From: Niveispirillum irakense DSM 11586
GTDB taxonomy: Bacteria > Pseudomonadota > Alphaproteobacteria > Azospirillales > Azospirillaceae
Direction of reading: 5' to 3'
Assembly: GCF_000429645.1 (NCBI RefSeq)
Contig: NZ_KE386935.1
Span: 182,946-246,945 of the forward strand
DNA: 64,000 bases
Shown here: positions 53,515 through 62,331 of the stretch, piece after piece
How positions within the stretch are numbered: the first letter of the stretch is position 1
Layout: every line of letters starts with the position of its first letter
The notes under the pieces: generated by a model
What the model was told of the DNA's origin: nothing
Databases searched by the model: none
What the model saw: the letters and a program-made list of their open reading frames with translations, nothing else
Made by a program: the position numbers and the translations under genes

Positions 53515-53640
53515 AAGTTGCCGCAAGCACTGTTGCGCCGCGGCATCGTCGGGCAGGGGAAATGGCTGTAAAAAGCAGCCGGCACGGGTATGCCGGGGCA
53601 AGGCCCGACCGACCTTGGACAGCATGAACAGGGAAACGGA

Positions 53641-55242
53641 ATGCAAGCCTTCACACGCAAAATCGCGCTGGCCGCCGCCCTTCTGGCGGCAGGCAGCTCA
53701 ATCGGGTCGGCACAGGCACAGGTACCGGCGGCCCCCATTGCCAAGGCGGGGGGCAGTCACGCTGCCGCCACGGCCTGCCAGGACATGGCGAAGGCCGATT
53801 TCACACGCTTGGCCGACTTCCCCACCGCCATCCTGTCGGCCAGTCTGGTTCCGGCCAAGGATGGCGTGGCGGAACATTGCGCCATTACCGGCACCATCCA
53901 GCCGCAAATCCAGTTTGAAATCCGCCTGCCGATGCAGGGCTGGAACGGTCGCTATTTCCAGGTCGGCTGCGGCGGTTTCTGCGGCGTGATCAATATCCAG
54001 AACTGCGCTGACGCCCAGGCCGCCAATTTCGTCGTCGCCGCCCATAATATGGGCCATGTCGGCATGGTGACGAAGGACCCGGTCTGGGGCGCGGATCAGG
54101 ACCTTCGGACTGATTTCGCGGGCCGCTCCACCCATGCCATGGCCGTGGTGGGCAAGGCGATTGCCACCCGCTTCTATGGCGCCCAGCCGGAATACGCCTA
54201 TTTCCGGGGCTGTTCTACGGGCGGGCGTGAGGGATTGACGCTCGCCCAGCGCTATCCGGATGATTTCGACGGCATCATCGCCGGCGATCCCGCCTTCGCC
54301 GGTCGGCTGGGGGCCATTGCCAATAATTGGGATGCACACCATCTGCTGCGCGCCGACGGGTCGGAAGTATTCACCCGGCCGAAGCTGAAGGTGCTGGCAG
54401 ACGCCGTGATGGCCGCCTGTGATGAAAAGGACGGGCTGAAGGACGGGATCATCACCGACCCGCGCGCCTGCCATTTCGACCCCACAACGCTGGCCTGCCC
54501 CGAGGGACAGGAGGGTGATGCCTGTCTGACGCCAGAACAGGTGAAGACCGCCATCGCTTTGTATGATGGCCCCCGCAACAGCCGGGGTCGGGCCTTGATG
54601 CCGGGCGCCACGCCGCTGGGCAGCGAATTATCCTGGAGCGGTGCCGGCCGCCGGGCGCTGGCCGAGGGCTACCTGCGCTATCTCGCCTTCGCGGAAAACC
54701 CGCCGGCCGACTATGATTATCGCAGCTTCGATTTCAACAAGGACATCGCGGCGGTGGAAGCCCAGGCCGCGCTTTACGATCCCGTGGCCCCCTATCAGGC
54801 ACCCGACCTCTCTGGCTTTGCCGCAACGGGCGGCAAGCTGATTGTCTATCATGGCTGGGCCGATGCCGGCGTCTCCCCCTATGCGCTGCTGGACTATCAC
54901 GCCCATGTCGTGGCGCGCGCCGGCGGGCCGGAAAAGGCCCAGGACTGGATGCGGGTCTTCATGGTGCCCGGCATGTTCCATTGCCGCGGCGGCGACGCGC
55001 CCAACAGTTTCGACATGTTGCCGGCCATGGTGGAATGGGTGGAACAGAACAGGGCGCCAGACAGCATCCTGGCTACCCAGCGCGAAGGGGACCGTATCGT
55101 GCGCACCCGCCCGCTCTATCCCTATCCGGCGGTAGCCACCTATAAGGGCCACGGTGATGTGAATGATGCCGCCAACTGGAAGCCGGTTTCGCCCAAACAT
55201 TATCCCGACGACCGGATCGATTGGATCTGGGCACCGAAGTAA
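53641..55242 (+). CDS. tannase/feruloyl esterase-family hydrolase
   Basis: A 533-residue exported protein with a signal peptide ending near SAQAQ. It carries the CS-D-HC arrangement of this family: GCSTGGREG (nucleophile Ser beside a Cys), Asp in GWADAGVSPYALLDY, and GMFHCRGGDAPN (His beside the disulfide partner Cys). Such enzymes split phenolic esters such as gallates, ferulates or phthalate half-esters. ATG 53641 follows AGGGAAACGGA. It could release the aromatic acid that feeds the upstream pathway; this is inference. Confidence 0.9.
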   Translation: MQAFTRKIALAAALLAAGSSIGSAQAQVPAAPIAKAGGSHAAATACQDMAKADFTRLADFPTAILSASLVPAKDGVAEHCAITGTIQPQIQFEIRLPMQGWNGRYFQVGCGGFCGVINIQNCADAQAANFVVAAHNMGHVGMVTKDPVWGADQDLRTDFAGRSTHAMAVVGKAIATRFYGAQPEYAYFRGCSTGGREGLTLAQRYPDDFDGIIAGDPAFAGRLGAIANNWDAHHLLRADGSEVFTRPKLKVLADAVMAACDEKDGLKDGIITDPRACHFDPTTLACPEGQEGDACLTPEQVKTAIALYDGPRNSRGRALMPGATPLGSELSWSGAGRRALAEGYLRYLAFAENPPADYDYRSFDFNKDIAAVEAQAALYDPVAPYQAPDLSGFAATGGKLIVYHGWADAGVSPYALLDYHAHVVARAGGPEKAQDWMRVFMVPGMFHCRGGDAPNSFDMLPAMVEWVEQNRAPDSILATQREGDRIVRTRPLYPYPAVATYKGHGDVNDAANWKPVSPKHYPDDRIDWIWAPK

Positions 55243-55262
55243 ACGCCCGTTGAGGGAGGGGA

Positions 55263-55291
55263 GATGGAACAGCCTTCGGGTCTGTTCCATC
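55263..55291 (+). terminator. terminator of the tannase-family gene
   Basis: GATGGAACAG and CTGTTCCATC form a 10-bp stem with a 9-base loop, followed by TTGCCTTG. The U-run is weak. Confidence 0.55.
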
Positions 55292-55359
55292 TTGCCTTGA
55301 AGTCGACCTGGGCCGATCATCCCCTTTCCATTGCATGAAATCCGGGGGGTGACACGCCA

Positions 55360-55797
55360 ATGGGAGATGGGAACGGGGAAATGGAATCAAAGCCGGTTAA
55401 ATTACTTTCGGGCGGCAATCCGCAAATTCCGAAGGGTGATGGCGATATACCGGTGCAGCGCTATATCGCCGCCATGCCGGGTTGGAAGAGCGATCTGGGC
55501 CGACGCCTGGACATGCTTATCGTCCAGACGGTGCCAGACGTGCGCAAGGCGGTAAAATGGAACTCACCCTTCTATGGCATGGAGGGTCGGGGCTGGTTCC
55601 TGTCGTTCCATGTCCTGACACGCTATGTGAAGGTTACCTTCTTCAACGGCATAGCTCTGCATCCGCTCCCGCCCGGCGGTACGGAACGCAGCAAGGAAGC
55701 GCGCTGGATCGACATCCACGAGGATGAAACGCTGGATGAAGCGCTGATGGCAGACTGGATCCGGCAGGCAGCCGCACTGCCCGGCTGGACGCCCTGA
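55360..55797 (+). CDS. DUF1801 domain protein
   Basis: A 145-residue protein of the DUF1801/YdhG type: IPVQRYIAAMPGWKSDLGRRL, then VRKAVKWNSPFYGMEG, WFLSFHVLTRYVKVTFFNG and ARWIDIHEDE. Function unknown. Starts at ATG 55360 or 55381 are both possible; the second has GGGGAA directly before it. It is followed by the convergent TauD-like gene. Confidence 0.85.
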   Translation: MGDGNGEMESKPVKLLSGGNPQIPKGDGDIPVQRYIAAMPGWKSDLGRRLDMLIVQTVPDVRKAVKWNSPFYGMEGRGWFLSFHVLTRYVKVTFFNGIALHPLPPGGTERSKEARWIDIHEDETLDEALMADWIRQAAALPGWTP

Positions 55798-55860
55798 TCC
55801 CCTCCACCCGAACCCAATGGCGAAGGGGGCCGCCTTGAATATAGGCGCCCCCTTCCCGGA

Positions 55861-56682
55861 TCATTCCGCAGCGGCCGCCACTTCAACCGGCGTATCTTCC
55901 ACCTGGACGCGGAAACCGGAACGGACCTGCGGGTAATAATCCCAGATCGCCAGATGCTGGGTGCAGCGGTTGTCCCAGAAGGCAACCGAATGCGGTTCCC
56001 AGCGGAAGCGGACCTGGAAGTAATTATCCTCGCAGTGCCGATAGAGGAACTGGAGGATGGCTTCGCTCTCCGGCTTTGCCAACTCATTGATATGAGAGGT
56101 AAAGCCGCGATTGACGAAAATGACCTTGCGCCCCGTCACCGGATGGGTGCGGATCACCGGATGCACCGCCACGGGGAATGTGCCGGTCGGGTCGAAGCGG
56201 CCGAAGGCCAGTTTGCCGTCATGGGTGGCCGTCAACCCTTCCAGATAGGCCTTCATCCGGTCCGACAGCGCATCATAGGCGGCATACATGCTGGCAAACA
56301 CGGTGTCCCCGCCCAGCGTCGGCAGCGTGTGCATGTAAAGGATGCTGCCCATGGGCGGCACGGTGGCGCAGGTCATGTCCGTATGCCACTCCTCCCCCGC
56401 CACATGCTTGGAATTTTCATCCGCGTGCAATTTACGCACTTCGGGATGGTCGGGCAGGCCCTTCAACGCATGAGCCTGCAGCGGCCCGAAATGACGGCCC
56501 AGCCGCTTCAATGACGCCGGGTCCAGCCGCTGGTCACGGAAGAAGATAACCTGATGGTCGGCCAGCGCCTGCTTCAGGTCGGCGACCTGCTGATCGGTCA
56601 GCGATTGGGACAGGTCGATGCCGGAAATCACCGCGCCGATTCGCGGCGTCAGGGGAGCGGCGGTGATCGTTTCATAAGCCAA
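55861..56682 (-). CDS. TauD/TfdA-family alpha-ketoglutarate dioxygenase
   Basis: About 273 residues. The iron triad is His100-x-Asp102 (EEWHTDMTC) and His243 (NRCTQHLAIWDY); the 2-oxoglutarate Arg lies about 11-15 residues later (VRSGFR). The family oxidatively removes sulfonate, sulfate-ester or aryloxy groups. I prefer a TTG start at 56682, because AAGGAG lies 7 bases upstream; the ATG of the longer frame (56736) lacks this. It diverges from the second GntR gene across a palindrome, so it is probably its target. Confidence 0.88.
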   Translation of the reverse strand: MAYETITAAPLTPRIGAVISGIDLSQSLTDQQVADLKQALADHQVIFFRDQRLDPASLKRLGRHFGPLQAHALKGLPDHPEVRKLHADENSKHVAGEEWHTDMTCATVPPMGSILYMHTLPTLGGDTVFASMYAAYDALSDRMKAYLEGLTATHDGKLAFGRFDPTGTFPVAVHPVIRTHPVTGRKVIFVNRGFTSHINELAKPESEAILQFLYRHCEDNYFQVRFRWEPHSVAFWDNRCTQHLAIWDYYPQVRSGFRVQVEDTPVEVAAAAE

Positions 56683-56782
56683 GGCTATTCTCCTTGCGGG
56701 CTGGGATTTTGTCTTACATGCGGGGACCTGCGCCACACCTTGGCAAACAAGCCCGGTTTGGTGCGGCTTCCGAACAGATATT

Positions 56783-56801
56783 ATTGCATACGGTATACAA
56801 T
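56783..56801. promoter_or_regulatory. palindromic operator between TauD-like and GntR genes
   Basis: ATTGCATAC-G-GTATACAAT is symmetric except for one pair. It lies 101 bp from the TauD-like start and 113 bp from the GntR start, fitting an autoregulated divergent operator. The sequence differs from the TTGT-N3-ACAA family. Confidence 0.65.
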
Positions 56802-56914
56802 GAAAAGCACCTTATCGCGCTGAAGCCGGGACGTTTTTCGGACAAGGGGATACGGGCGCCGATCGGGCGGTCTATAAAGGCGCAGCAAAGATCAGCAGGG
56901 TTAGTGGGGGAAGC

Positions 56915-57574
56915 ATGGTCCGTGGCAGCCGCATCATCGGCCAGGGCACACGGTTGCGCGATCAGGTCTATCAGCAGATCCGGGAGGAGTTGCAGAACGA
57001 GCAGCTCAAGGCCGGGCAACGGCTGGTAGAGATGGATCTGGCCGCCCGCTATGGCGTATCGCGCACCCCGATCCGCGAGGCGCTGCTGCAATTATCGCGG
57101 GAGGGGCTGCTGGCCCCGCATGATCGCGGCTATATCGTGCCGCTGGATACGCAGAAAGATGTGGTCGACCGGCTGGAGGTGCGCCGCCTGCTGGATTGCC
57201 GTCTGGTCCGCCATGCCGCCACCGATGCGACGGAAGAAGAGGTGAAGGCGCTGGCCCGCATCTTCAACCGCGCCCGCACAGCGCACGAGACAGGTCGCGC
57301 CAAAAGCTTCATCGAGGCGCACAACCAGTTCCGCGCCAGCCTGCGTGCCATGTGCCGCAATGTGCTGTTGAGCCGGTGCGCGGGCATGGTGGATGACGTG
57401 TTCCAGATGATGCGCAACCAGATCCACCAGTCGCCGGAAAACCGCGCCATGACGCTGGGATGCGATGAGCGACTGCTTGCCGCAATCCAAAAGCGCGACC
57501 CGGACGCAGCGGAAGCGGCGATGGGCGAATTCCTGGATGCGCTGAACGCCTATTTCAGCGCAGGACAGGGCTGA
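56915..57574 (+). CDS. second GntR-family regulator, FCD type
   Basis: A 219-residue protein. The winged helix has LKAGQRLVEMDLAARYGVSR, then TPIREALLQLSREGLLAPHD; the FCD domain has LEVRRLLDCRLVRHAA and EAHNQFRASL (His candidate for the metal site). GGGGGAAG precedes the ATG. It probably controls the divergent TauD-like gene and perhaps the porin downstream. A terminator follows. Confidence 0.92.
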   Translation: MVRGSRIIGQGTRLRDQVYQQIREELQNEQLKAGQRLVEMDLAARYGVSRTPIREALLQLSREGLLAPHDRGYIVPLDTQKDVVDRLEVRRLLDCRLVRHAATDATEEEVKALARIFNRARTAHETGRAKSFIEAHNQFRASLRAMCRNVLLSRCAGMVDDVFQMMRNQIHQSPENRAMTLGCDERLLAAIQKRDPDAAEAAMGEFLDALNAYFSAGQG

Positions 57575-57605
57575 AGCCACCCCCGGAAAACTTGCGTCTG
57601 TACGA

Positions 57606-57648
57606 CCCGGCCTGCCCCAGGATGGCGGGCCGGGCACCGCCCCTTTTT
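57606..57648 (+). terminator. intrinsic terminator of the second GntR gene
   Basis: CCCGGCCTGCC pairs with GGCGGGCCGGG (one G-T pair, 7-base loop), followed nine bases later by a TTTTT run. Confidence 0.65.
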
Positions 57649-57662
57649 GATGATGCGAATAA

Positions 57663-57679
57663 AACATGACGTTCATGTT
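57663..57679. promoter_or_regulatory. perfect 7-3-7 palindrome upstream of porin
   Basis: AACATGA-CGT-TCATGTT is a perfect inverted repeat in an AT-richer patch, about 310 bp before the porin ATG. Likely an operator for an unidentified regulator. Confidence 0.5.
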
Positions 57680-57988
57680 GTAATAAAACTTAAACCCCAT
57701 TGACGATGTGGGGAATTTGCGCCAACGTCGATGGTGAAGGTTGTGGAACCTTCCGCGGGCATTTGAATCGGGCTCAGCTTGACGCCGCGTCACCAAAGGC
57801 TAAAGCGACACGACGGTTCGTGGTGTCGATCAGGGAAGAAGGACACAACGTCATGGCCCATTGTCGCCAGATCGCCTAACGGCCGAACCAAACCAACCAT
57901 AAGCCGGACACCCCCATTCCCACCGATCTTGGGAAAGGGAGAACCGTGTGCCGGCTGTAAAACAAATAATCTGAAGGGGTCGATAAGA

Positions 57989-59260
57989 ATGAAGAAGGTC
58001 AACCTGACCGCCCTGCTGCTGGCAGGCGCGGCACTGACGATCACCGCCCTGCCCGCACAGGCGCAGAATGCGGATGAGGTTTCTGCCCTGCGTGCCCAGG
58101 TGCAGGAATTGCTGGCCCGGATTGAAAAGCTGGAAAAGGCCCCAGCCGCCGTGTCCGGCGCCGCCACCGGCCAAGCCACGCCGCCGGTTATCAAGGATGT
58201 GCCCCTGGTCGCAGCCGATGCCTATAAGGCACCGCAGGTGACCCAGAGCGGCAATTCCAAGGTCAAGCTGACCCTGTCCGGGCAGATCGGTCGTTCCGTC
58301 CTGTTCGTCGATGATGGCTTCGATACCGATACGCTGCACGGCGACAATGCCACCGCTTCCTCCCGCATCCGTCTGGCCGGCCAGGCCAAGCTGGATGATA
58401 ACTGGACGGCCGGCACGGATATCGAGCTGGAAGCCAGCTCCGCCTCCACCCGCAATATCGGGATCGGCAATGATGGCGGCAGCAATTTCAGTATGAACGA
58501 ACGCAAGATCGAATTCTGGGTGCAGCACAAGGCCATCGGCCGCCTGTGGGTGGGCCAGGGCGACACGGCAACCAATACCTCGTCCGAAAGCGATCTGTCC
58601 GGCACCGGCACCCTGCTGGGCTATAGTGATATCGGCCAGTCCTTCGGTGGCGTTGCCTTCCGCAATCGTTTGACCCGTGCCAATGGCCCGACGGTCAATA
58701 ACGCCTTCAACAATTTCGACGGCCTGCACCGCGAAGACCGCGTGCGCTATGACACACCGAGCTTTGGCGGCGGCTTCCAGCTTTCCACCAGCGTCACCCA
58801 GGGCGGTGCGGCTGATGGCGCTGTCCGCTATAATGGCAAGGTCGGTGATACAGAGATCGCAGCCGCCGTCGGCTATGCCGACAATAAGAGCCGTACCGGC
58901 TTCGATACCCAGACCAACGGCTCGGTCTCGGTGAAGTTCGCCAGCGGCTTCAACGTCACGGGCGCCGCCGGTACGCGCGACCTGGGCCCCCGCAACAGCG
59001 ATTTCTGGTACAGCAAGCTGGGCTACATCGCCAAGCTGACCAGCCTGGGCAACAGCGCCTTCGCGGTGGATTACTACAAGCAGGAAGATTTCGCCGTCGC
59101 CGGTGCCGACAGCAAGGCGTGGGGCCTGTCCTACGTCCAGACGGTCGATGCCTTCGCCGCCGACTTCTATCTCGGCTTCCGCAATCATGAATACAACACG
59201 CCGACGGCCGATTTCCGTGACGTGTATGGCTTCATCAGCGGGGCGCGCGTGCGCTTCTGA
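57989..59260 (+). CDS. outer-membrane porin
   Basis: A 423-residue protein. The signal peptide ends PAQAQ; a short coiled coil follows (EVSALRAQVQELLARIEKLEKA), as in trimeric porins with periplasmic N-terminal stalks. The rest is a beta barrel with alternating patterns (VKLTLSGQIGRSVLFVDDG) and the C-terminal strand ends ISGARVRF. AAGGGG precedes ATG 57989. It probably admits small organic molecules; DcaP-like or Gram-negative general porin are both possible. Confidence 0.87.
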   Translation: MKKVNLTALLLAGAALTITALPAQAQNADEVSALRAQVQELLARIEKLEKAPAAVSGAATGQATPPVIKDVPLVAADAYKAPQVTQSGNSKVKLTLSGQIGRSVLFVDDGFDTDTLHGDNATASSRIRLAGQAKLDDNWTAGTDIELEASSASTRNIGIGNDGGSNFSMNERKIEFWVQHKAIGRLWVGQGDTATNTSSESDLSGTGTLLGYSDIGQSFGGVAFRNRLTRANGPTVNNAFNNFDGLHREDRVRYDTPSFGGGFQLSTSVTQGGAADGAVRYNGKVGDTEIAAAVGYADNKSRTGFDTQTNGSVSVKFASGFNVTGAAGTRDLGPRNSDFWYSKLGYIAKLTSLGNSAFAVDYYKQEDFAVAGADSKAWGLSYVQTVDAFAADFYLGFRNHEYNTPTADFRDVYGFISGARVRF

Positions 59261-59338
59261 TGATGCAGCCTATCCCGGCGGGCAACCGCCCGCCGGGACA
59301 TTTTGGTTCCCGTACCCCGTCCGATCAGGAGAAAGAGC

Positions 59339-60376
59339 ATGAATGTGACCGCACAATCGCCTGCCCCTGCCGCACGGGGAAACGGTCTGTGTCTTGTGCC
59401 ACCGGCGCCCAATTTTACGGTCGCGCCGGACCTGTCGCCGGAGGTCGCCTCCGTCGTCAGCCTGATTGCTGGCAGCGCAACCGGCACCGATCTGGGCGAA
59501 GAGCGTAAAATCTTCACCCGCGTGCGCCGGGCCCTGGGACCGGCAGTGCCGGATATCGCCTCCATAAGGGAGGAAACCATTGCAACCCCGGCTGGACCGC
59601 TGGCGCTGCGGCTTTACCGCCCCTCCTTCGGGTTCCGGCCCCTGCCGGCGCTGCTGTTCTTCCATGGCGGCGGCTGGACATTGGGCGATCTGGACAGCCA
59701 TGACACGCTGTGCCGCCAACTGGCCATCGCCACCGGCCATGTCATTGTCGCCGTGGATTACCGGCTGGCGCCGGAACATCCCTGGCCGGCAGCCCTGGAT
59801 GATGGCTGGGCCGCGCTGCGCTGGCTGTCCGCCTATGCGCCGTTGCTCGCCATCGACCCGCTGGCCATCGGCGTTGCCGGTGATAGTGCTGGCGGCAATA
59901 TCGCTGCCGTTCTGGCCCTGAAGGCCCGCAATGAAGGCGGGCCGGCCCTGAAGGCACAGGTGCTGATTTATCCATGCACCGACCTTTCCGCCAGCCTGCC
60001 GTCCCATTTCACCCGTGCCGACGGCTATCTGCTGACGCGAAAGACCTATCTGGCCTATGTCAGCAATTATCTCGCCGGGCGGAATATTGAGGGCGACTGG
60101 CAGGTATCCCCGCTCCGGGCCGACCGGTTCGACGGCTTGCCCCCAGCCGTGATCATCACTGCCGGCTTGGACCCGCTGCTGGACGAGGGGCGGGCCTATG
60201 CCGGGCGGCTGGCGGCAGCGGGCGTGCCCGTGCTGCACCGCTCCTATCCCGACATGGTGCATGGTTTCATCACCATGGGCGGCCGCCTGCCCGCCGCCAA
60301 CCGGGCCATCACCGATATCGGCCGGGCGCTCGCCTCCTACGATATCTATGCGTTCAGCGATGGCGGGGGGATCTGA
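59339..60376 (+). CDS. HSL-type alpha/beta hydrolase (esterase)
   Basis: A 345-residue hormone-sensitive-lipase-family enzyme. It has HGGGW (oxyanion hole), GDSAGGN (nucleophile Ser), DPLLDEG (Asp) and MVHGF (His). It has no signal peptide, so it is cytoplasmic. AGGAGAAAGAG precedes the ATG. It lies 78 bp behind the porin, possibly cotranscribed, and could hydrolyse an aromatic or short-chain ester taken up by it. Confidence 0.9.
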   Translation: MNVTAQSPAPAARGNGLCLVPPAPNFTVAPDLSPEVASVVSLIAGSATGTDLGEERKIFTRVRRALGPAVPDIASIREETIATPAGPLALRLYRPSFGFRPLPALLFFHGGGWTLGDLDSHDTLCRQLAIATGHVIVAVDYRLAPEHPWPAALDDGWAALRWLSAYAPLLAIDPLAIGVAGDSAGGNIAAVLALKARNEGGPALKAQVLIYPCTDLSASLPSHFTRADGYLLTRKTYLAYVSNYLAGRNIEGDWQVSPLRADRFDGLPPAVIITAGLDPLLDEGRAYAGRLAAAGVPVLHRSYPDMVHGFITMGGRLPAANRAITDIGRALASYDIYAFSDGGGI

Positions 60377-60398
60377 CCCCCCGCCACTTCCTGGCTTC

Positions 60399-61781
60399 TC
60401 ACCCCAGGTCGCGGCAGATGGCTGCTGCGACCTGACGGGCCTGGACCCGGATATCGGGAATGGCCGTCACCTCCCAGAACGCGCCGCGTGACGCAGGGCC
60501 CAGGGCATAAAAACGTCCGGCACAGCCATCCGCCGCGATCAGCCGGCCATCGCCATCCAGATCAAGGCCAAGATGCAGCGCATCGGGCCGGGCCAGCCCG
60601 GCCGCCAGCAGCGACTGGATAATGGCCGGGCCCGCCTTGGACAGATCACCACCAGGGCCGGTGCAGTTCACCACATGCTGGACCCGCATCACCGCATCCT
60701 GCGCCGTACCGCGGGGGCACCAGCGCACGGCAACAAGTTCCTGCGCGCCCACCCCCTCCACAGCGAAAGCCCGCAGCCGGCCCGATTGCAGGGAGAGTTC
60801 GCCCCGCGCCAGCATCCCATCCAGCCGGTCGGCCACCATGGGGGCCAGCCGGTGGCGATGCACATCCCACCATGGCCGCAGATGGCGGAGGAACCGCCGC
60901 CGCGCCGCTGTATCCAGTGACTGCCAGAAAGGCCGGGTGATCGGGCGCAAGGCATCAATCACGGCCCGCCAGTCGGCCCCATCCCCCGCAGCGGCCTGAT
61001 ACTGGCGCAGATGGGTACGGATCAGGCGCAGCGCCTGGGACAGAAGCGGCGGGATAGGCGGCAGCGGCGGCGGGGCCATAGTGGCAGGGGCCGCATGGCG
61101 ACGCGGCAGCAATCCCCGACGCGACATGGCCAGCTTTGGCCCCACATGCCCGGCCGCCCTCAAGCTCAACGCAACATCCACCATGGTCAGGCCGGTGCCC
61201 AGCAGCAGAACGCTATCCTCCGGCGCGACATGGGCGAAGGCATCCGGCGCCCAGGGGTCGCCGATATAGCGCCGTGACCGCGCCAGCCCGCCATCGGGAA
61301 CATGCGGTGGTTCCGGCGCGCCATTGCCGGTGGCCAGCACCAGGGCATCGACCAGCAATTCCCGCCCCACGGCCAGCCGCACACGCGGCCGCCCCTGGCC
61401 GGTGATGATGGTCACCGCCTCATCATTCACCAGCATCAGCCGCCCGGTGGCATTGTCACTCATCGCCGCGGCGCGGAGAAGACCGGCCAGATAGGTGCCA
61501 TAAACGCGCCGGGGCACGAAACCGGCGGCCAGCAGGTCCGGATGCCGGTCCCGCAGCCAGTTGGCGAAATGATCCGGCTGGTCGGGAAACGCACTCATGT
61601 TTCCGGCGCGGACATTCAGCAGATGATCGGCATTGCCGGTGGAATAGGCGACGCCGACACCAAAACCTGTACGTTTCTCAATCAGGAAAATCCGGGGACC
61701 GTCCGGATCGGACAGGAGATGCAGCGCCGTCAGCGCACCGCTGGCCCCCGCCCCGATAATGGCAACCGCGGGCCGGCTCAA
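60399..61781 (-). CDS. FAD/NAD(P)-binding oxidoreductase-like protein
   Basis: A 460-residue protein of the FAD-NAD(P)-binding (HcaD/YdhS-like) type: IIGAGASGALTALHLL binds the dinucleotide; FGVGVAYSTGNADHLLNVRAG and VLLLGTGLTMVDVALSL follow; NCTGPGGDLSKAG lies near the end. It starts at TTG 61781. A 13-codon leader frame (ATG 61819, with AGGAG upstream) ends in a TGA overlapping this TTG, suggesting coupling, or alternatively a frameshift in the real N-terminus. Substrate unknown. Confidence 0.78.
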   Translation of the reverse strand: MSRPAVAIIGAGASGALTALHLLSDPDGPRIFLIEKRTGFGVGVAYSTGNADHLLNVRAGNMSAFPDQPDHFANWLRDRHPDLLAAGFVPRRVYGTYLAGLLRAAAMSDNATGRLMLVNDEAVTIITGQGRPRVRLAVGRELLVDALVLATGNGAPEPPHVPDGGLARSRRYIGDPWAPDAFAHVAPEDSVLLLGTGLTMVDVALSLRAAGHVGPKLAMSRRGLLPRRHAAPATMAPPPLPPIPPLLSQALRLIRTHLRQYQAAAGDGADWRAVIDALRPITRPFWQSLDTAARRRFLRHLRPWWDVHRHRLAPMVADRLDGMLARGELSLQSGRLRAFAVEGVGAQELVAVRWCPRGTAQDAVMRVQHVVNCTGPGGDLSKAGPAIIQSLLAAGLARPDALHLGLDLDGDGRLIAADGCAGRFYALGPASRGAFWEVTAIPDIRVQARQVAAAICRDLG

Positions 61782-61819
61782 AACCGCACCCGGCGCAGGG
61801 GGAGAAAGAGAAGGGACAT
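61778..61819 (-). CDS. possible 13-residue leader ORF
   Basis: ATG 61819 with a good AGGAG, coding MSLLFLPLRRVRF, stops at 61778 inside the TTG start of the FAD protein (TTGA overlap). It may serve only to deliver ribosomes to the TTG. Confidence 0.35.
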   Translation of the reverse strand: MSLLFLPLRRVRF

Positions 61820-61873
61820 GAAGGCTCCTGTCGTCAAGGGGCGGCAGCGGGCATTTCCTACTTCTGGAATAGG

Positions 61874-61902
61874 ATTAATGCGCGACAGGAACCACTTGTC
61901 AA
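61874..61902 (-). promoter_or_regulatory. candidate sigma-70 promoter of the FAD protein
   Basis: Minus-strand -35 TTGACA (61897-61902), perfect, and -10 ATTAAT (61874-61879, 4 of 6) are separated by 17 bp. It is 55 bp before the leader ORF start. Confidence 0.45.
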
Positions 61903-61924
61903 TGGAACAGAAAAGAGGCGCCCC

Positions 61925-62317
61925 TCAGGCTTCCGGGTCCAAGGCGGCCAGGATGGCGCATTCCGCCCGGTCATCCCCGTGGCAACGGGCCACCAGCCCA
62001 CGCAATGTGCTGCGCATTGCCTCCAGTTCCGCGATGCGCGCGTCCAGATCGCGGATATGGGCCAGCGCCAGCGCCTTCACGTCCGCGCTGGCGCGGTCGC
62101 CATCCTGCCATAACCCCAGAAGGGCCGGCAGTTCGGCCAGGGAAAAACCCAGCCGGCGGGCCTGGCGGATGAAGCGCAGGGTCCGCACCTCTGCCGGGCC
62201 ATAGGTGCGATAGCCGGCATCGGTGCGGGTCGCCGGCGGGATCAGGCCGATCTCCTCATAATGGCGGACCATTTTGGCGGAGAGGCCGGCGGCCTTGGCC
62301 GCTTCACCGATATTCAT
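61925..62317 (-). CDS. cueR: Cu(I)-responsive MerR-family regulator
   Basis: A 130-residue MerR protein: MNIGEAAKAAGLSAKMVRHYEEIGL is the HTH, followed by the long dimer helix. Cys112 and Cys120 (ARCHGDDRAEC) fall at the same positions as the copper-ligand Cys of E. coli CueR, without the extra Cys of zinc or mercury sensors. It lies 14 bp behind copA on the same strand, so it is probably cotranscribed with its own target. Confidence 0.92.
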   Translation of the reverse strand: MNIGEAAKAAGLSAKMVRHYEEIGLIPPATRTDAGYRTYGPAEVRTLRFIRQARRLGFSLAELPALLGLWQDGDRASADVKALALAHIRDLDARIAELEAMRSTLRGLVARCHGDDRAECAILAALDPEA

Positions 62318-62331
62318 GGCGCATCCCCCGT

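Larger units (their letters stand above)
57575..57988. other. 414-bp gap between GntR and porin genes
   Basis: It holds the GntR terminator, a perfect palindrome at 57663, and a long 5' leader for the porin with a mini-frame at 57853 (ATG GCC CAT, 8 codons). The in-frame extension of the porin ORF to 57779 has no signal-peptide character and is not used. Confidence 0.5.
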
